From Helcococcus ovis (lineage in GTDB: Bacteria; Bacillota; Clostridia; Tissierellales; Peptoniphilaceae), in contig NZ_CP119081.1 of assembly GCF_004524775.2 (NCBI RefSeq), forward strand, positions 1,550,001 to 1,614,000: a DNA stretch of 64,000 nucleotides, read 5' to 3'. Both the position numbers and the translations under genes were made by a program. Under the pieces are notes generated by a model. That model was given only the letters and a program-made list of their open reading frames with translations, had not been told where the DNA came from and did not search any database. Below, piece by piece: positions 45,490-54,200 of this stretch (positions are counted from its first letter, which is position 1; every line of letters starts with the position of its first letter).

Positions 45490-46222
45490 TATCAATTATG
45501 AAAGATTAGTTTCAAATTTAGAATATTTGAATTTAAAACAAATGTTAATTTATTTAGAAAATGAATTAAATCAACCAAATATATCATTAATTGATGGATT
45601 GTTAAAGTTAACTGATTATGAAGTTGAAAATAAAAAATATGTTGCAGCAAATCAAATGATAAAAGTGGCTAGTTTTCCACATATAAAAACAATAAATGAC
45701 TTTGATTTTAGTTTTAATCAAGAAATAAATGAAAATCAAATAAAAATGCTTTGTTCATTAAAATTTTTAGAAAAGAATGAAAATATAATATTTCTTGGAA
45801 ATAGTGGAGTTGGAAAAACTCATTTAGCAACATCGATAGGAATAGAAAGTGCTAAAAAACGAATAAGCACATATTTCATTAAATGTCATGATTTAATAGA
45901 AAACTTAAAACGAGCAAAGTTAGAAAATAAGCTAGAACAACGAATAAAACATTACACAGGATATAGATTATTAATAATTGACGAAATGGGCTATTTACCG
46001 CTAAATGATGGCGATGAAAGATTGTTATTTCAACTTATTGATAAAAGATATGAAAAGAAAAGTACGATAATAACTACAAATTTAAACTTTAATGAATGGT
46101 CAAAGCTATTTTATGATGAGAAAATAGCTTCAGCAATTATAGATAGACTGTTACACCACGCAACAGTCGTATCTATAACTGGAAATTCATACAGACTTAA
46201 AGAATATATGAAGGAGGAATAA
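45479..46222 (+). CDS. istB: IS21 helper ATPase IstB
   Basis: 247-residue AAA+ ATPase related to DnaC that aids target selection. Walker A GNSGVGKTH (~113-121), Walker B LLIIDEMGYL, sensor TTNLNFNEW and the C-terminal SYRLKEY are present. The start is ATG 45479 with GGAGG five bases upstream, inside the end of istA; a TTG start 12 bases earlier would overlap the ribosome site. Confidence 0.95.
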   Translation: MENSINYERLVSNLEYLNLKQMLIYLENELNQPNISLIDGLLKLTDYEVENKKYVAANQMIKVASFPHIKTINDFDFSFNQEINENQIKMLCSLKFLEKNENIIFLGNSGVGKTHLATSIGIESAKKRISTYFIKCHDLIENLKRAKLENKLEQRIKHYTGYRLLIIDEMGYLPLNDGDERLLFQLIDKRYEKKSTIITTNLNFNEWSKLFYDEKIASAIIDRLLHHATVVSITGNSYRLKEYMKEE

Positions 46223-46273
46223 GTGTACATTCTTATATAATCAATTTTGTACATTTTTATGTTGACATTAACA

Positions 46274-46280
46274 AAATTCT
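46274..46280. repeat. Target-site duplication, right copy
   Basis: AAATTCT, identical to 44102-44108. Confidence 0.85.
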
Positions 46281-46373
46281 TTCAGTAATTATATTTCAAA
46301 TGTACTAAAAGTCGATAAATTCTCCGTCCATTTATAGTTTTATTTTTTCCTTTTAATAATTTGATATAAATGG

Positions 46374-46379
46374 TATAAT
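46374..46379 (+). promoter_or_regulatory. -10 element of the tRNA operon
   Basis: A perfect TATAAT 13 bases before tRNA-Ser. The -35 region is weak. The IS21 right end is about 95 bases upstream, so the promoter is intact. Confidence 0.6.
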
Positions 46380-46392
46380 ATTTTTTGTAAGT

Positions 46393-46483
46393 GGAAAGGT
46401 ACCGAAGTGGTCATAACGGGGCGGCCTCGAAAACCGTTAGAGTGTTACAGCTCACATGGGTTCAAATCCCATCCTTTCCGCCA
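46393..46483 (+). tRNA. tRNA-Ser (anticodon CGA)
   Basis: Acceptor GGAAAGG pairs with CCTTTCC, followed by discriminator G and encoded CCA. A long variable arm (GAGTGTTACAGCTC) marks a class II tRNA. The anticodon loop CTCGAAA gives CGA, reading UCG. The T arm CATGGGTTCAAATCCCATC is intact. The last pair of the anticodon stem is C-A. Confidence 0.93.
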
Positions 46484-46491
46484 TTTAATAT

Positions 46492-46567
46492 GCTGGAATG
46501 GCTCAATTGGTAGAGCTACTGAATCGTAATCAGTGGGTTGCGGGTTCGACTCCTGTTTCCAGCACCA
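46492..46567 (+). tRNA. tRNA-Thr (anticodon CGT)
   Basis: Acceptor GCTGGAA pairs with TTCCAGC, then A and encoded CCA. Anticodon stem ACTGA/TCAGT with loop ATCGTAA gives CGT, reading ACG. D and T arms (GGTTCGACTCC) are normal. It lies eight bases after tRNA-Ser and is probably in the same transcript. Confidence 0.94.
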
Positions 46568-46578
46568 ATATAAAAAAA

Positions 46579-46623
46579 CAGGCAGATTCAAAACAATTAA
46601 AAGTGTTGTTTTGAATCTGCCTG
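46579..46623. terminator. Strong bidirectional terminator after the tRNA pair
   Basis: An 18-bp perfect inverted repeat (46579-46596 and 46606-46623; core GGCAGATTCAAAACA) with a 9-base loop, with A and T runs on the two sides. It serves the tRNAs and the convergent chromate transporter genes. Confidence 0.92.
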
Positions 46624-46627
46624 ATTT

Positions 46628-47197
46628 TTACATTATTTTATCAAAAATAACGGTAAATATAACTCCTAAAACTGCACCGATAGAAATTAATTTTATCATT
46701 CCTATTTTTTTTATGTATAAAAAAAATCCCACAAAAAACGTTATTAGTGCTACATACGATATATTTTCAAATTTAAATATTAATCCATTAAACACAGAAC
46801 CCTTTATCATTTGTATTGTTGCGATAAAAATCAGTCCCGCAACTGCCGGTCTTAATGCTTTAATAATTTTATTCATAAATTCCATTTCTTTATCCGAAAA
46901 ATATAATTTAGCTAAAATTATCATAATAATAAGCTGAGGTAGTATAATTGCTGTAGTTGCTACGATTGAACCCATTAACCCGGCTACCTTCGTACCGACA
47001 AATGTTGCCCCATTTAATGCTATAGGACCCGGTGTCATTTGAGAAATGGTAACTACATCAGTCATTTCTCGTAAAGTCAACCAACTATGTTTATTTACAA
47101 CTAATTCTTGAATAAACGGCAAAATTGCATAACCTCCACCAAACGCAAATACACCAATTTGAAGGAATGTTATAAATAAGGTAAAAATTACTAACAT
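46628..47197 (-). CDS. Chromate transporter family protein, second half
   Basis: 189-residue membrane protein with one CHR domain: FLQIGVFAFGGGYAILPFIQ at the N terminus, then MTPGPIALNGATFVGTKVAG. Together with the upstream paralogue it makes the two-gene, half-size form of ChrA. Members export chromate or other oxyanions; the true substrate here is unknown. The ATG overlaps the stop of the preceding gene. Confidence 0.9.
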   Translation of the reverse strand: MLVIFTLFITFLQIGVFAFGGGYAILPFIQELVVNKHSWLTLREMTDVVTISQMTPGPIALNGATFVGTKVAGLMGSIVATTAIILPQLIIMIILAKLYFSDKEMEFMNKIIKALRPAVAGLIFIATIQMIKGSVFNGLIFKFENISYVALITFFVGFFLYIKKIGMIKLISIGAVLGVIFTVIFDKIM

Positions 47198-47781
47198 TAT
47201 CTTACTCCCTTAGATTTTTCTTCATCTTTTATTAAAGAATACACAAATAGCCCAAAAATTGCAGTAACTAAAATTATTATCCCTGTATTTACACTTACTA
47301 CATAACTTGCAACAAATGTACAGATAATAATAAAAGCACTTACAAAAGTATGAGTTTTTAGAGCTTGCTTTGCCATATCATATGAAGTAATTAAAAGTAC
47401 CCCTGCAATAGCACCCCCCATCCCTGTTAAAGCAGCCTTCACATAATAATTTTCAGAAAATTCTTTATAAAAATATGAAATTATTGTAATAATAACCAAA
47501 GATGGAATTGCTGAAGAAATAGCAGCCATAATTGCTCCAAAAACACCATGCAATCTATATCCGGTAATAATAGCACAATTTATCGCCATAGGTCCGGGAC
47601 CGGAAGTAGAAATAGAAACTATATCCAGCATTTCTTTTTCATCAATTAATTTTCTTTTTACTGAAAATTCATCCTTCATAACAGGAACAATTGTATATCC
47701 TCCACCAAATGTAAATGATGCTATTTTCAAAAAAATCATAAACATCTTGGCAATACTAATCGTGGTTTTCTTTTGATTCAT
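47197..47781 (-). CDS. Chromate transporter family protein, first half
   Basis: 194-residue membrane protein with one CHR domain: FLKIASFTFGGGYTIVPVMKDEF, then STSGPGPMAINCAIITGYRLHG. It is followed by the second half with a one-base overlap; the two should assemble with opposite membrane orientation. AAGGAGTTGAA precedes the ATG. Confidence 0.9.
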   Translation of the reverse strand: MNQKKTTISIAKMFMIFLKIASFTFGGGYTIVPVMKDEFSVKRKLIDEKEMLDIVSISTSGPGPMAINCAIITGYRLHGVFGAIMAAISSAIPSLVIITIISYFYKEFSENYYVKAALTGMGGAIAGVLLITSYDMAKQALKTHTFVSAFIIICTFVASYVVSVNTGIIILVTAIFGLFVYSLIKDEEKSKGVR

Positions 47782-47894
47782 TTCAACTCCTTATGTAATT
47801 TACTTTACCTAAAACCAATATAATACTATTATAATCTATTTATAATAAAATTGGTGAATAAAAATATTATTTACATATACATAAATTAAAACTT

Positions 47895-49025
47895 TTAAGA
47901 AACATACTCTCTTGTAATCTTTATTATATCATTAATCTTGGGTATAAACTCATCCAAGAAAGATTGATGACCACAAAAATCAAAAGTATTATCAACGTAT
48001 TGGGCATCTCTCATTCTCTTACAACCTCCCCTACAAATATTGTAATATTTACAATTTTTACATTTTAATGGTAAATTAATCGGTTTTCTGCTGTTTAAGA
48101 ATATTTGAGCAGATTTTTGATAAAACATCTCTTTTATTCCCATTTCTTGTATATATCCCATTCGATATTCATCAAGTGCAAAGAAATCACAAGGATATAC
48201 ACTTCCATCGCCTTCAATTACAAATTGAACTCGACAAAATCCCACTACTCCACAAGCTGTAACTTGTCTTTTTACAACTAAATTAAATATGTCATCGAAA
48301 TATTTTATTGATATATAATTTTTATTTTTTAATTCATTTAACCATAATGGTAAAAGCTCAGAATAAAATCTATAAAATCCTTGAGGTGTTAAGGCATATT
48401 CACTTCTTTCTTCATCCGGATTTATGTAAAGTTTGTCTAAACAAGGAATAAATTGAACATATTTTATTTTATTTTCCAATAAAAAATCAAATACTTCTTT
48501 TCCACAGTGTGATAATTGTTCAGTTAATACTATTAAAACATTGTATTCTATTTCATATTTATCAAATAGTTTTTTTGTATTTATCACTTTATTATAAGTC
48601 CCGTTTTTACAAATATCTAAACGATTTGAGTCATGATATTTTTTTTCAGCATCTATTGATAATCCTACAAGAAAATTATATTTTTTTAAAAATTCACACC
48701 ATTTTTCATTTATAAGCATACCATTTGTTTGAATAGCAAAATTTACTCTTACATCTTTGATTTGATTATTGATACATACTATTAAATGTTCAAAATATGG
48801 CAATCCCGCCATAGTAGGCTCTCCTCCTTGAAATGCCATATTCAATTCATCTCCATCATCTAAATCTTTATATATATTTTCTATCATCTTTTCTGTTGTT
48901 TCTTTCGTCATATTACCAAATGTTCTTACTTCTCGAAGTGATGAAACATTCGAATAAAAACAATATTTACATCTCATATTACAAAATGATGATGCCGGTT
49001 TAACCAGTATTGATATTTTCTTCAT
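47895..49025 (-). CDS. Radical SAM anaerobic sulfatase-maturating-type enzyme (anSME, SPASM)
   Basis: 376 residues. The radical SAM cluster motif is C15-x3-C19-x2-C22 (SFCNMRCKYCFYS), followed by FQGGEPTMAG. The C-terminal SPASM domain binds two more clusters, with cysteines in ACGVVGFCR, VYPCDFF, LKCKNCKYYNICRGGC and FDFCGHQ. anSMEs oxidise a Cys or Ser of sulfatases to formylglycine. No sulfatase is in the window, so the substrate may be elsewhere or different. The gene follows the GH13 gene by 22 bases and may share its transcript. Confidence 0.9.
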   Translation of the reverse strand: MKKISILVKPASSFCNMRCKYCFYSNVSSLREVRTFGNMTKETTEKMIENIYKDLDDGDELNMAFQGGEPTMAGLPYFEHLIVCINNQIKDVRVNFAIQTNGMLINEKWCEFLKKYNFLVGLSIDAEKKYHDSNRLDICKNGTYNKVINTKKLFDKYEIEYNVLIVLTEQLSHCGKEVFDFLLENKIKYVQFIPCLDKLYINPDEERSEYALTPQGFYRFYSELLPLWLNELKNKNYISIKYFDDIFNLVVKRQVTACGVVGFCRVQFVIEGDGSVYPCDFFALDEYRMGYIQEMGIKEMFYQKSAQIFLNSRKPINLPLKCKNCKYYNICRGGCKRMRDAQYVDNTFDFCGHQSFLDEFIPKINDIIKITREYVS

Positions 49026-49047
49026 TATGATTCCTTCATTTTAAATA

Positions 49048-50667
49048 TTAAAAATCTATTTTAAATTCAAAGTTTTCATTAATTTTCAAAGTAATTTTAA
49101 AGTTATCAATATACCTTTCAACAAATAAAGTTTTATCTTTAGAATATATCTTAACATCTCCATTTTTCAGCAATTCATTTTCAGATTTTATATTTAATAA
49201 AGTCTTTATTTCATCCATAAATTTGCTATCCCATTCCCCCTCATTCCAATTGAAAGTTCTTCTTGAATCAGGGTCAAATCCTCCCTCCATTTTAATTTCA
49301 GTCCCGTAATAAATCATTGAAGACCCTGGGAAAAATGTCATTAGTGCAATAGCTGACAATAGTTTTTTACTATCTTTTTGTACCTGTGTATAGAATCTTA
49401 AAGTATCATGAGAATCTAAAAGATTTAACATCATATTATTTACCTGAGTCTTATTTCTGATTAAAATTGAGTTTAACATATTTGCCATTTTCTCAACATT
49501 TATATTTTCCCAAGCAAAATAATCTAAACATGATTTTGTAAATGCATAATTCATTATTGAATCAAATTGATCTCCTTGTAAAAAAGAATATGAATTATGC
49601 CAAGATTCACCAATTATTGCTATATCTTCATTAATAGATTTTATCTCTTTTCTAAATTGTCTCCAAAAATCATGTGACAATTCATCAGAAACATCAAGTC
49701 TCCAACCATCTATTCCAATTTCATTTGTCCAATATTTTGCAACTCTTAATAAAAATGAAGCTACTTCTGAATTTGACGTATTAAATTTTGGCATATATAC
49801 AACTGAAGCAAAAGTCTCATAATTCACATTTTCCATATCAGGATAATCACCATCTATAATAAACCAATTATGATATTTTGATTTCAATCCATTTTTCTTA
49901 ACATCTTCAAATTGCATTAATTGATCTGAACAGTGATTAAACACAGCATCTAAAACTATTCTTATACCTAAAGAATGTGCCTTATCCACTAATTCTCTTA
50001 AAACTTTTTTGCTCCCAAAATGTTTATCAACTTCAAAAAAATCATTTATATCATATTTATGGTTTGATATTGATGAAAATATTGGTGTTAAATAAATTAC
50101 ATTAACCCCCAAAGACTTAATATAATCAAGTTTTTCTATAATCCCTCTTAAATCTCCTCCAGCAAAACTTTTAGGGTTAGGTTTTTCTCCCCATTTAAGA
50201 TTAATATATGATTTGTCTTTTTCTTCATCACCCATTAAAAATCTATCTACGAAGATTTGGTAAAAAACAGCATTTTTAAGCCATTTTACTTCTTTATGTA
50301 CATCAACTTCATTTATATAAGGTATTTGAAAAAAATTATAAAAACTATTAAAGAAATCATAGTTTTCACTTAATCCATCTTCACTGTAATAATATGTTTC
50401 ACCATTTTCAATAATCTTAAAAATATATGCAAACCTTTTATCTTCAACCTCTATTGTAGTTTCAAAATAAGCAAAAAATTGATCCTCATATTTTATATAC
50501 ATTTCCATTTCATTTTGCTCATTTTGATAATCATATTTTTTACCATAAACTAGATAAACCCTTAAATCATCAAACTTACTAACTCTTAACCTTATTACTA
50601 TTTTATTATTTTCCATTGCAAATGAATAATTTGATTCATGATTATGAAAAATTGCCGAAACATTCAT
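49048..50667 (-). CDS. GH13 alpha-amylase family enzyme (neopullulanase/cyclomaltodextrinase-like)
   Basis: 539 residues without a signal peptide, so cytoplasmic. An N-terminal CBM34-like beta domain (~1-120) precedes the (beta/alpha)8 barrel: VIYLTPIF, DAVFNHCSD, GWRLDVSDE with the nucleophile Asp, IIGESWHN with the acid/base Glu, and LLDSHDTLRF. Likely hydrolyses imported maltodextrins or cyclodextrins. It diverges from a sugar-binding lipoprotein, which supports this role. Confidence 0.9.
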   Translation of the reverse strand: MNVSAIFHNHESNYSFAMENNKIVIRLRVSKFDDLRVYLVYGKKYDYQNEQNEMEMYIKYEDQFFAYFETTIEVEDKRFAYIFKIIENGETYYYSEDGLSENYDFFNSFYNFFQIPYINEVDVHKEVKWLKNAVFYQIFVDRFLMGDEEKDKSYINLKWGEKPNPKSFAGGDLRGIIEKLDYIKSLGVNVIYLTPIFSSISNHKYDINDFFEVDKHFGSKKVLRELVDKAHSLGIRIVLDAVFNHCSDQLMQFEDVKKNGLKSKYHNWFIIDGDYPDMENVNYETFASVVYMPKFNTSNSEVASFLLRVAKYWTNEIGIDGWRLDVSDELSHDFWRQFRKEIKSINEDIAIIGESWHNSYSFLQGDQFDSIMNYAFTKSCLDYFAWENINVEKMANMLNSILIRNKTQVNNMMLNLLDSHDTLRFYTQVQKDSKKLLSAIALMTFFPGSSMIYYGTEIKMEGGFDPDSRRTFNWNEGEWDSKFMDEIKTLLNIKSENELLKNGDVKIYSKDKTLFVERYIDNFKITLKINENFEFKIDF

Positions 50668-50778
50668 ATTTACTCCAATATCTTTATACTTTTATTATAT
50701 GCTATTAATTATATCAAATTTGCAAATTTATTTTAATAGTTGTACAATTTTTATATAAATAAAAAACTAGGAGACAAT

Positions 50779-52140
50779 ATGAAAAAACAAAATAAAGTAT
50801 TAGCTTTTTTACTGATCTTTATATTGTGTTTAAACGCATGTTCCCAATATAAAAAAATAGATGAACCAAAAAAAGAGTTAAAAACTGAAAAAAAATTAAA
50901 AGGAACGATATCTGTAACAGCAGATAAAAAATGGATTCCCTATTATGAAAAAATTGCTAATGAGATAATGAGAAAAAATCCTGATGCAAAGATAAATATA
51001 AAGGAAATATCAGCTTTTGAGGCACTTAATGTCATAAATATAGATATGTTAAATCCTGATGCCCCTGATGTTTTTGCATTTCCTTTAGATAAATTTTCAA
51101 ATCTATATTCTAAAAATGTTTTATCATCAATTCCAGCTAAAGAAATATCAAATAAACTTGGAGGTTTTGAAAATTTTGATAAGGGATTAGCAGGAAATAT
51201 GAAAGTAAATGATAAATATTATGGTTTTCCTTATAATTTAGAAACTCTAATAGCGTTTGTAAATACTAAAAACGCAAAGAGTGAAAATATAGACCTAAAT
51301 AAAAAAATTGAATTTACTAAAGTAAAAGATAAAGACAATATTTTATTTCCAATTTTTGATGGATGGTATACTGCATCATTAAATAATGCATCCAGTATTA
51401 AATTATTAAATCTTGAAGGGGGAAAATTTACATCTGATTATGCTATTGAATACAACAAATTAGAAAAAAACAAACAACAAGCATTCAACGCTATATTTGA
51501 TTATTGGAAAAAACATAGTGAAAAGTCGATTGATATACTAAATCCTACATCTAGTTCTAAATATATAAATGAGAACTTTCAAACCGGAAAAAAAGGAGTT
51601 GTAGTGATAGATGGCCCATGGGTCTCATCTAGCGATGGGATAATATCCAATGAAATATATAAAGGAAATGTTGATATATACCCTCTATCTAATATAACTA
51701 TATTTAACAACTCTCTTTCTCATTGGAAAAGTGGATGGGGACTGGGTATAAATTCCAGACTTAATGATAAATTAGAACAAAAGAAATTAGCTATAAAATT
51801 AATCACAGAGCTGGTAAATCCTAAAAATGCAATCGAACTATATAAATCAACAGGTAAAATATTAGAAAATGTAAGTTATAAGACATATGAAGAATCCGAA
51901 CTTAATAAAAAGGATAAAGATCTGATAAAAATAGTTATAGATTCTTATGCAAAATCAAAAAACAAACCTATATTTAAGGAATATGATGAAGTATGGACAA
52001 CATGGAAAAATGCTGTTTTATCATGGAATACATTAAAACCAAAATCTGCCGAAGAGGCCTATAAAAATATATATTTATCATTTAAAAAATTAACCGACAA
52101 ACTTAACAAAGAAAGAGTTGATAACTTCAAATTAAAATAA
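50779..52140 (+). CDS. Maltose/maltodextrin-type ABC transporter substrate-binding lipoprotein
   Basis: 453 residues. Signal peptide with lipobox LNAC (Cys20), then a family 1 solute-binding fold: GTISVTADKKWIPYYEKIANEIMRKNPDAKINI, NDKYYGFPYNLETLIAFVNT, KKGVVVIDGPWVSS, LSHWKSGWGLGINS. GVVVIDGPW is typical of maltose-binding proteins. ATG 50779 with AGGAGA is preferred to the earlier in-frame start. No permease or ATPase gene is adjacent, so partner components must lie elsewhere. Divergent from the GH13 gene. Confidence 0.88.
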   Translation: MKKQNKVLAFLLIFILCLNACSQYKKIDEPKKELKTEKKLKGTISVTADKKWIPYYEKIANEIMRKNPDAKINIKEISAFEALNVINIDMLNPDAPDVFAFPLDKFSNLYSKNVLSSIPAKEISNKLGGFENFDKGLAGNMKVNDKYYGFPYNLETLIAFVNTKNAKSENIDLNKKIEFTKVKDKDNILFPIFDGWYTASLNNASSIKLLNLEGGKFTSDYAIEYNKLEKNKQQAFNAIFDYWKKHSEKSIDILNPTSSSKYINENFQTGKKGVVVIDGPWVSSSDGIISNEIYKGNVDIYPLSNITIFNNSLSHWKSGWGLGINSRLNDKLEQKKLAIKLITELVNPKNAIELYKSTGKILENVSYKTYEESELNKKDKDLIKIVIDSYAKSKNKPIFKEYDEVWTTWKNAVLSWNTLKPKSAEEAYKNIYLSFKKLTDKLNKERVDNFKLK

Positions 52141-52144
52141 AATA

Positions 52145-52208
52145 AAAATTCCACTTAAATATATTAAAATCTCATTAAAGATTAAAATATTCTAAAGTGG
52201 AATTTTTT
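52145..52208. terminator. Bidirectional terminator between sugar-binding and rhodanese-like lipoproteins
   Basis: AAAAATTCCACTT (52144-52156) pairs with AAGTGGAATTTTT (52195-52207), with T and A runs at the ends. The loop is long (about 38 bases). Confidence 0.75.
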
Positions 52209-52214
52209 ATTATT

Positions 52215-52892
52215 TTATTTTAAAACTTCTTTAATATCCCCACCATTAAATGTTACCATTACATGTGAAACATTAAATAATATTTCTGCAACTGCCGCAT
52301 TTTCCTCTGGAGATTTACCAAATATAACAACAATATCTTTTGATGTAAAATCTTTTAAACTATCGTTTTTGAAATTTGCCAATTTTTTTGATGCAACTGC
52401 TTTTAAAGCTTCAGCACCATTTAAATTAATAGCTCCTTCAATTGTTTTTTCACCGAAAGATTTAGCATCTCTTGTGTCAACAACTTTTACATTTTTAACT
52501 TTTTCTGTTAATTTTTGATAACCTTGAATTGATAATGGAAATCCTACTTTAACTCCCAACATTTCTAATTCTTTATCAAATTTTAATTTATTACCTTGAA
52601 TCTTTGCAGGATCAATCTTAAATTCATATTTATTACCCATTGTTAATGTTGGATGATATTTTGAACTTAATTCATATATTTCAAATGTTTTATTATCATT
52701 CGTTGCAATAGCATGTTTATCATCAATAGCTACTGATGTATATTTCTTTTCCGAAGAATTTTCTACCTTTTTTTCTACTTCCATTGTTTCTTTTTTAGTT
52801 TCTTTCTTTGTTTCTTTTTTTGTAGTAGAACTACAAGCAACTAAAGAAAAAACCATCACTAAAGCCATAATTGAACTTATAATTTTTTTCAT
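52215..52892 (-). CDS. Rhodanese-fold lipoprotein without the active-site cysteine
   Basis: 225 residues. Signal peptide with lipobox LVAC (Cys20), a KKETKKETKKE linker, a small beta region and a C-terminal rhodanese-like domain: VKVVDTRDAKSFGEKTIEGAINL and KDIVVIFGKSPEENAAVAEIL. The active-site loop usually starts with Cys after VVVY; here it is FGKSPEE, so sulfurtransferase activity is unlikely. It probably acts as a binding domain at the cell surface. The gap 52893-53133 is AT-rich without an ORF. Confidence 0.8.
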   Translation of the reverse strand: MKKIISSIMALVMVFSLVACSSTTKKETKKETKKETMEVEKKVENSSEKKYTSVAIDDKHAIATNDNKTFEIYELSSKYHPTLTMGNKYEFKIDPAKIQGNKLKFDKELEMLGVKVGFPLSIQGYQKLTEKVKNVKVVDTRDAKSFGEKTIEGAINLNGAEALKAVASKKLANFKNDSLKDFTSKDIVVIFGKSPEENAAVAEILFNVSHVMVTFNGGDIKEVLK

Positions 52893-53133
52893 AAATTCCT
52901 CCTAATATATTTTACTTTTAAAATGATAACATATAACAAAAAAATTTTAAATACTTACTTAATACAAAAGATTTTTTAAATCTCCTTTATTAAACTAAAT
53001 ATAAATATATTTTTTAAAATCAACTTATAAAATTAAGTAAATGATAAAATTTAATTATTTATTAAAAAAATTTCCTGTAATTCTTATAAAATTAATATTT
53101 ACATTATTTGTCAAATTTAATTTTAATAAAATT

Positions 53134-53176
53134 AAAAGCTGCAACAAAATAACCTCTATAATTATTTTGTTGCAGC
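53134..53176 (-). terminator. Terminator of the dehydrogenase operon
   Basis: GCTGCAACAAAATAA (53138-53152) and TTATTTTGTTGCAGC (53162-53176) form a 15-bp stem with a 9-base loop, and T residues follow on the minus strand. Confidence 0.88.
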
Positions 53177-53187
53177 CCTTCAAGTTA

Positions 53188-54177
53188 TTAATCAACTAAA
53201 ACATCTATGGCTTCTTCATTAGTTACTCCCATGAAATATTCATTAATATTTACGCTATTTATAACTTTTTCTACTGATTTTCTATCATATCTGATTCCTT
53301 GTAATTTTTGAGCTAATTCAACAACATCCTTAACTCCAAAAAAATCTCCATAAAATTTAACATTTTCTATAACATTATTAATTACATTAATATTAGCTTC
53401 CACCTTACCAGTAGGTAATTTTCTCTTTCTTTGAACTGTGAATTCAGGATTTTTTCCATAAACCCAATCCCAAGAATCATTTTTTTCAGCTTTAATAGCT
53501 AAAACCTTCTTTTCATCTTCTTCAGTTAAAACGTACTCTTCCATATGATACTTCTTATCCATAAAGTTTCTTAAAGTATTCATAAAATCTTTAACTGTTA
53601 AAGTTTGATCTTCCAAATGTGGCTTAATGTTTGTAACTCTAGCTCTTACTGATTTCTTACCTTTCGACTCATATTTATCTTTTGAGACTGTTAAAGCTTT
53701 TGTAAGAACCGATAAATCAACATCAAACATAATACACCCATGATGCATTATTCTCTTACCTTTAATGTACTGAGCATTTCCGCAAAATTTTTGATCTCCA
53801 ATTTGCAAATCATTTCTTCCTGTAAACTCAGCCTTTACTCCCATTTCCGCAAGAGTATCTATTACCGGTTGACTCAATGACTTAAAGTTAAAGTCCGCTT
53901 CATCGTCTTCATTTGAAATAATTGTATAATTTAGATTATTATAGTCGTGGTAGACTGCTCCACCTCCGCTAATTCTTCTAACAATCTTTATGTCATTTTC
54001 ATCACAGTAATGTTGATCTATTTCTTCCCTTGTGTTTTGATTTTTTCCAACAACAATACATGGTTGATTAATCCATAACATAAATACATTATCTTTTTTC
54101 GCAAGTTCATTAAAAGCAAATAGCTCTAAAGCTGTATTATATGCAGGATCATTACCTTTAGCTTCTAAATATATCAT
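53188..54177 (-). CDS. lplA: Lipoate-protein ligase A
   Basis: 329 residues. Activates lipoate with ATP and attaches it to lipoyl domains. Motifs: IVVGKNQNTREEI, RRISGGGAVYHDYNNLNYT, NDLQIGDQKFCGNAQY and HHGCIMFDVDL, plus a C-terminal accessory domain. It is the last gene of the operon, 23 bases after lpdA, and would charge the lipoyl domain fused to that protein. The ribosome site is weak (GAAGTGAGAA). Confidence 0.94.
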   Translation of the reverse strand: MIYLEAKGNDPAYNTALELFAFNELAKKDNVFMLWINQPCIVVGKNQNTREEIDQHYCDENDIKIVRRISGGGAVYHDYNNLNYTIISNEDDEADFNFKSLSQPVIDTLAEMGVKAEFTGRNDLQIGDQKFCGNAQYIKGKRIMHHGCIMFDVDLSVLTKALTVSKDKYESKGKKSVRARVTNIKPHLEDQTLTVKDFMNTLRNFMDKKYHMEEYVLTEEDEKKVLAIKAEKNDSWDWVYGKNPEFTVQRKRKLPTGKVEANINVINNVIENVKFYGDFFGVKDVVELAQKLQGIRYDRKSVEKVINSVNINEYFMGVTNEEAIDVLVD

Positions 54178-54200
54178 TTCTCACTTCTTCCACATTAAAA

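Larger units (their letters stand above)
44109..46273 (+). mobile_element. Intact IS21-family insertion sequence
   Basis: 2165 bp with istA and istB and matching ends. The left end TGTAAATGCTAATATAACA and the complement of the right end TGTTAATGTCAACATAAAA align without gaps, 14 of 19, and both continue into ATGTACAAAA and a second ATGTACA about 30 bases further in, the multiple terminal repeats typical of IS21. A seven-base target duplication AAATTCT flanks it. Both genes are open, so it is probably active. It sits just upstream of two tRNA genes. Confidence 0.93.

Noticed and set aside
46282-46567. tRNA genes considered as an attachment site of a prophage or integrative element
   Set aside because: No integrase and no repeated tRNA 3' end; the adjacent element is an IS21 with its own ends and target duplication.
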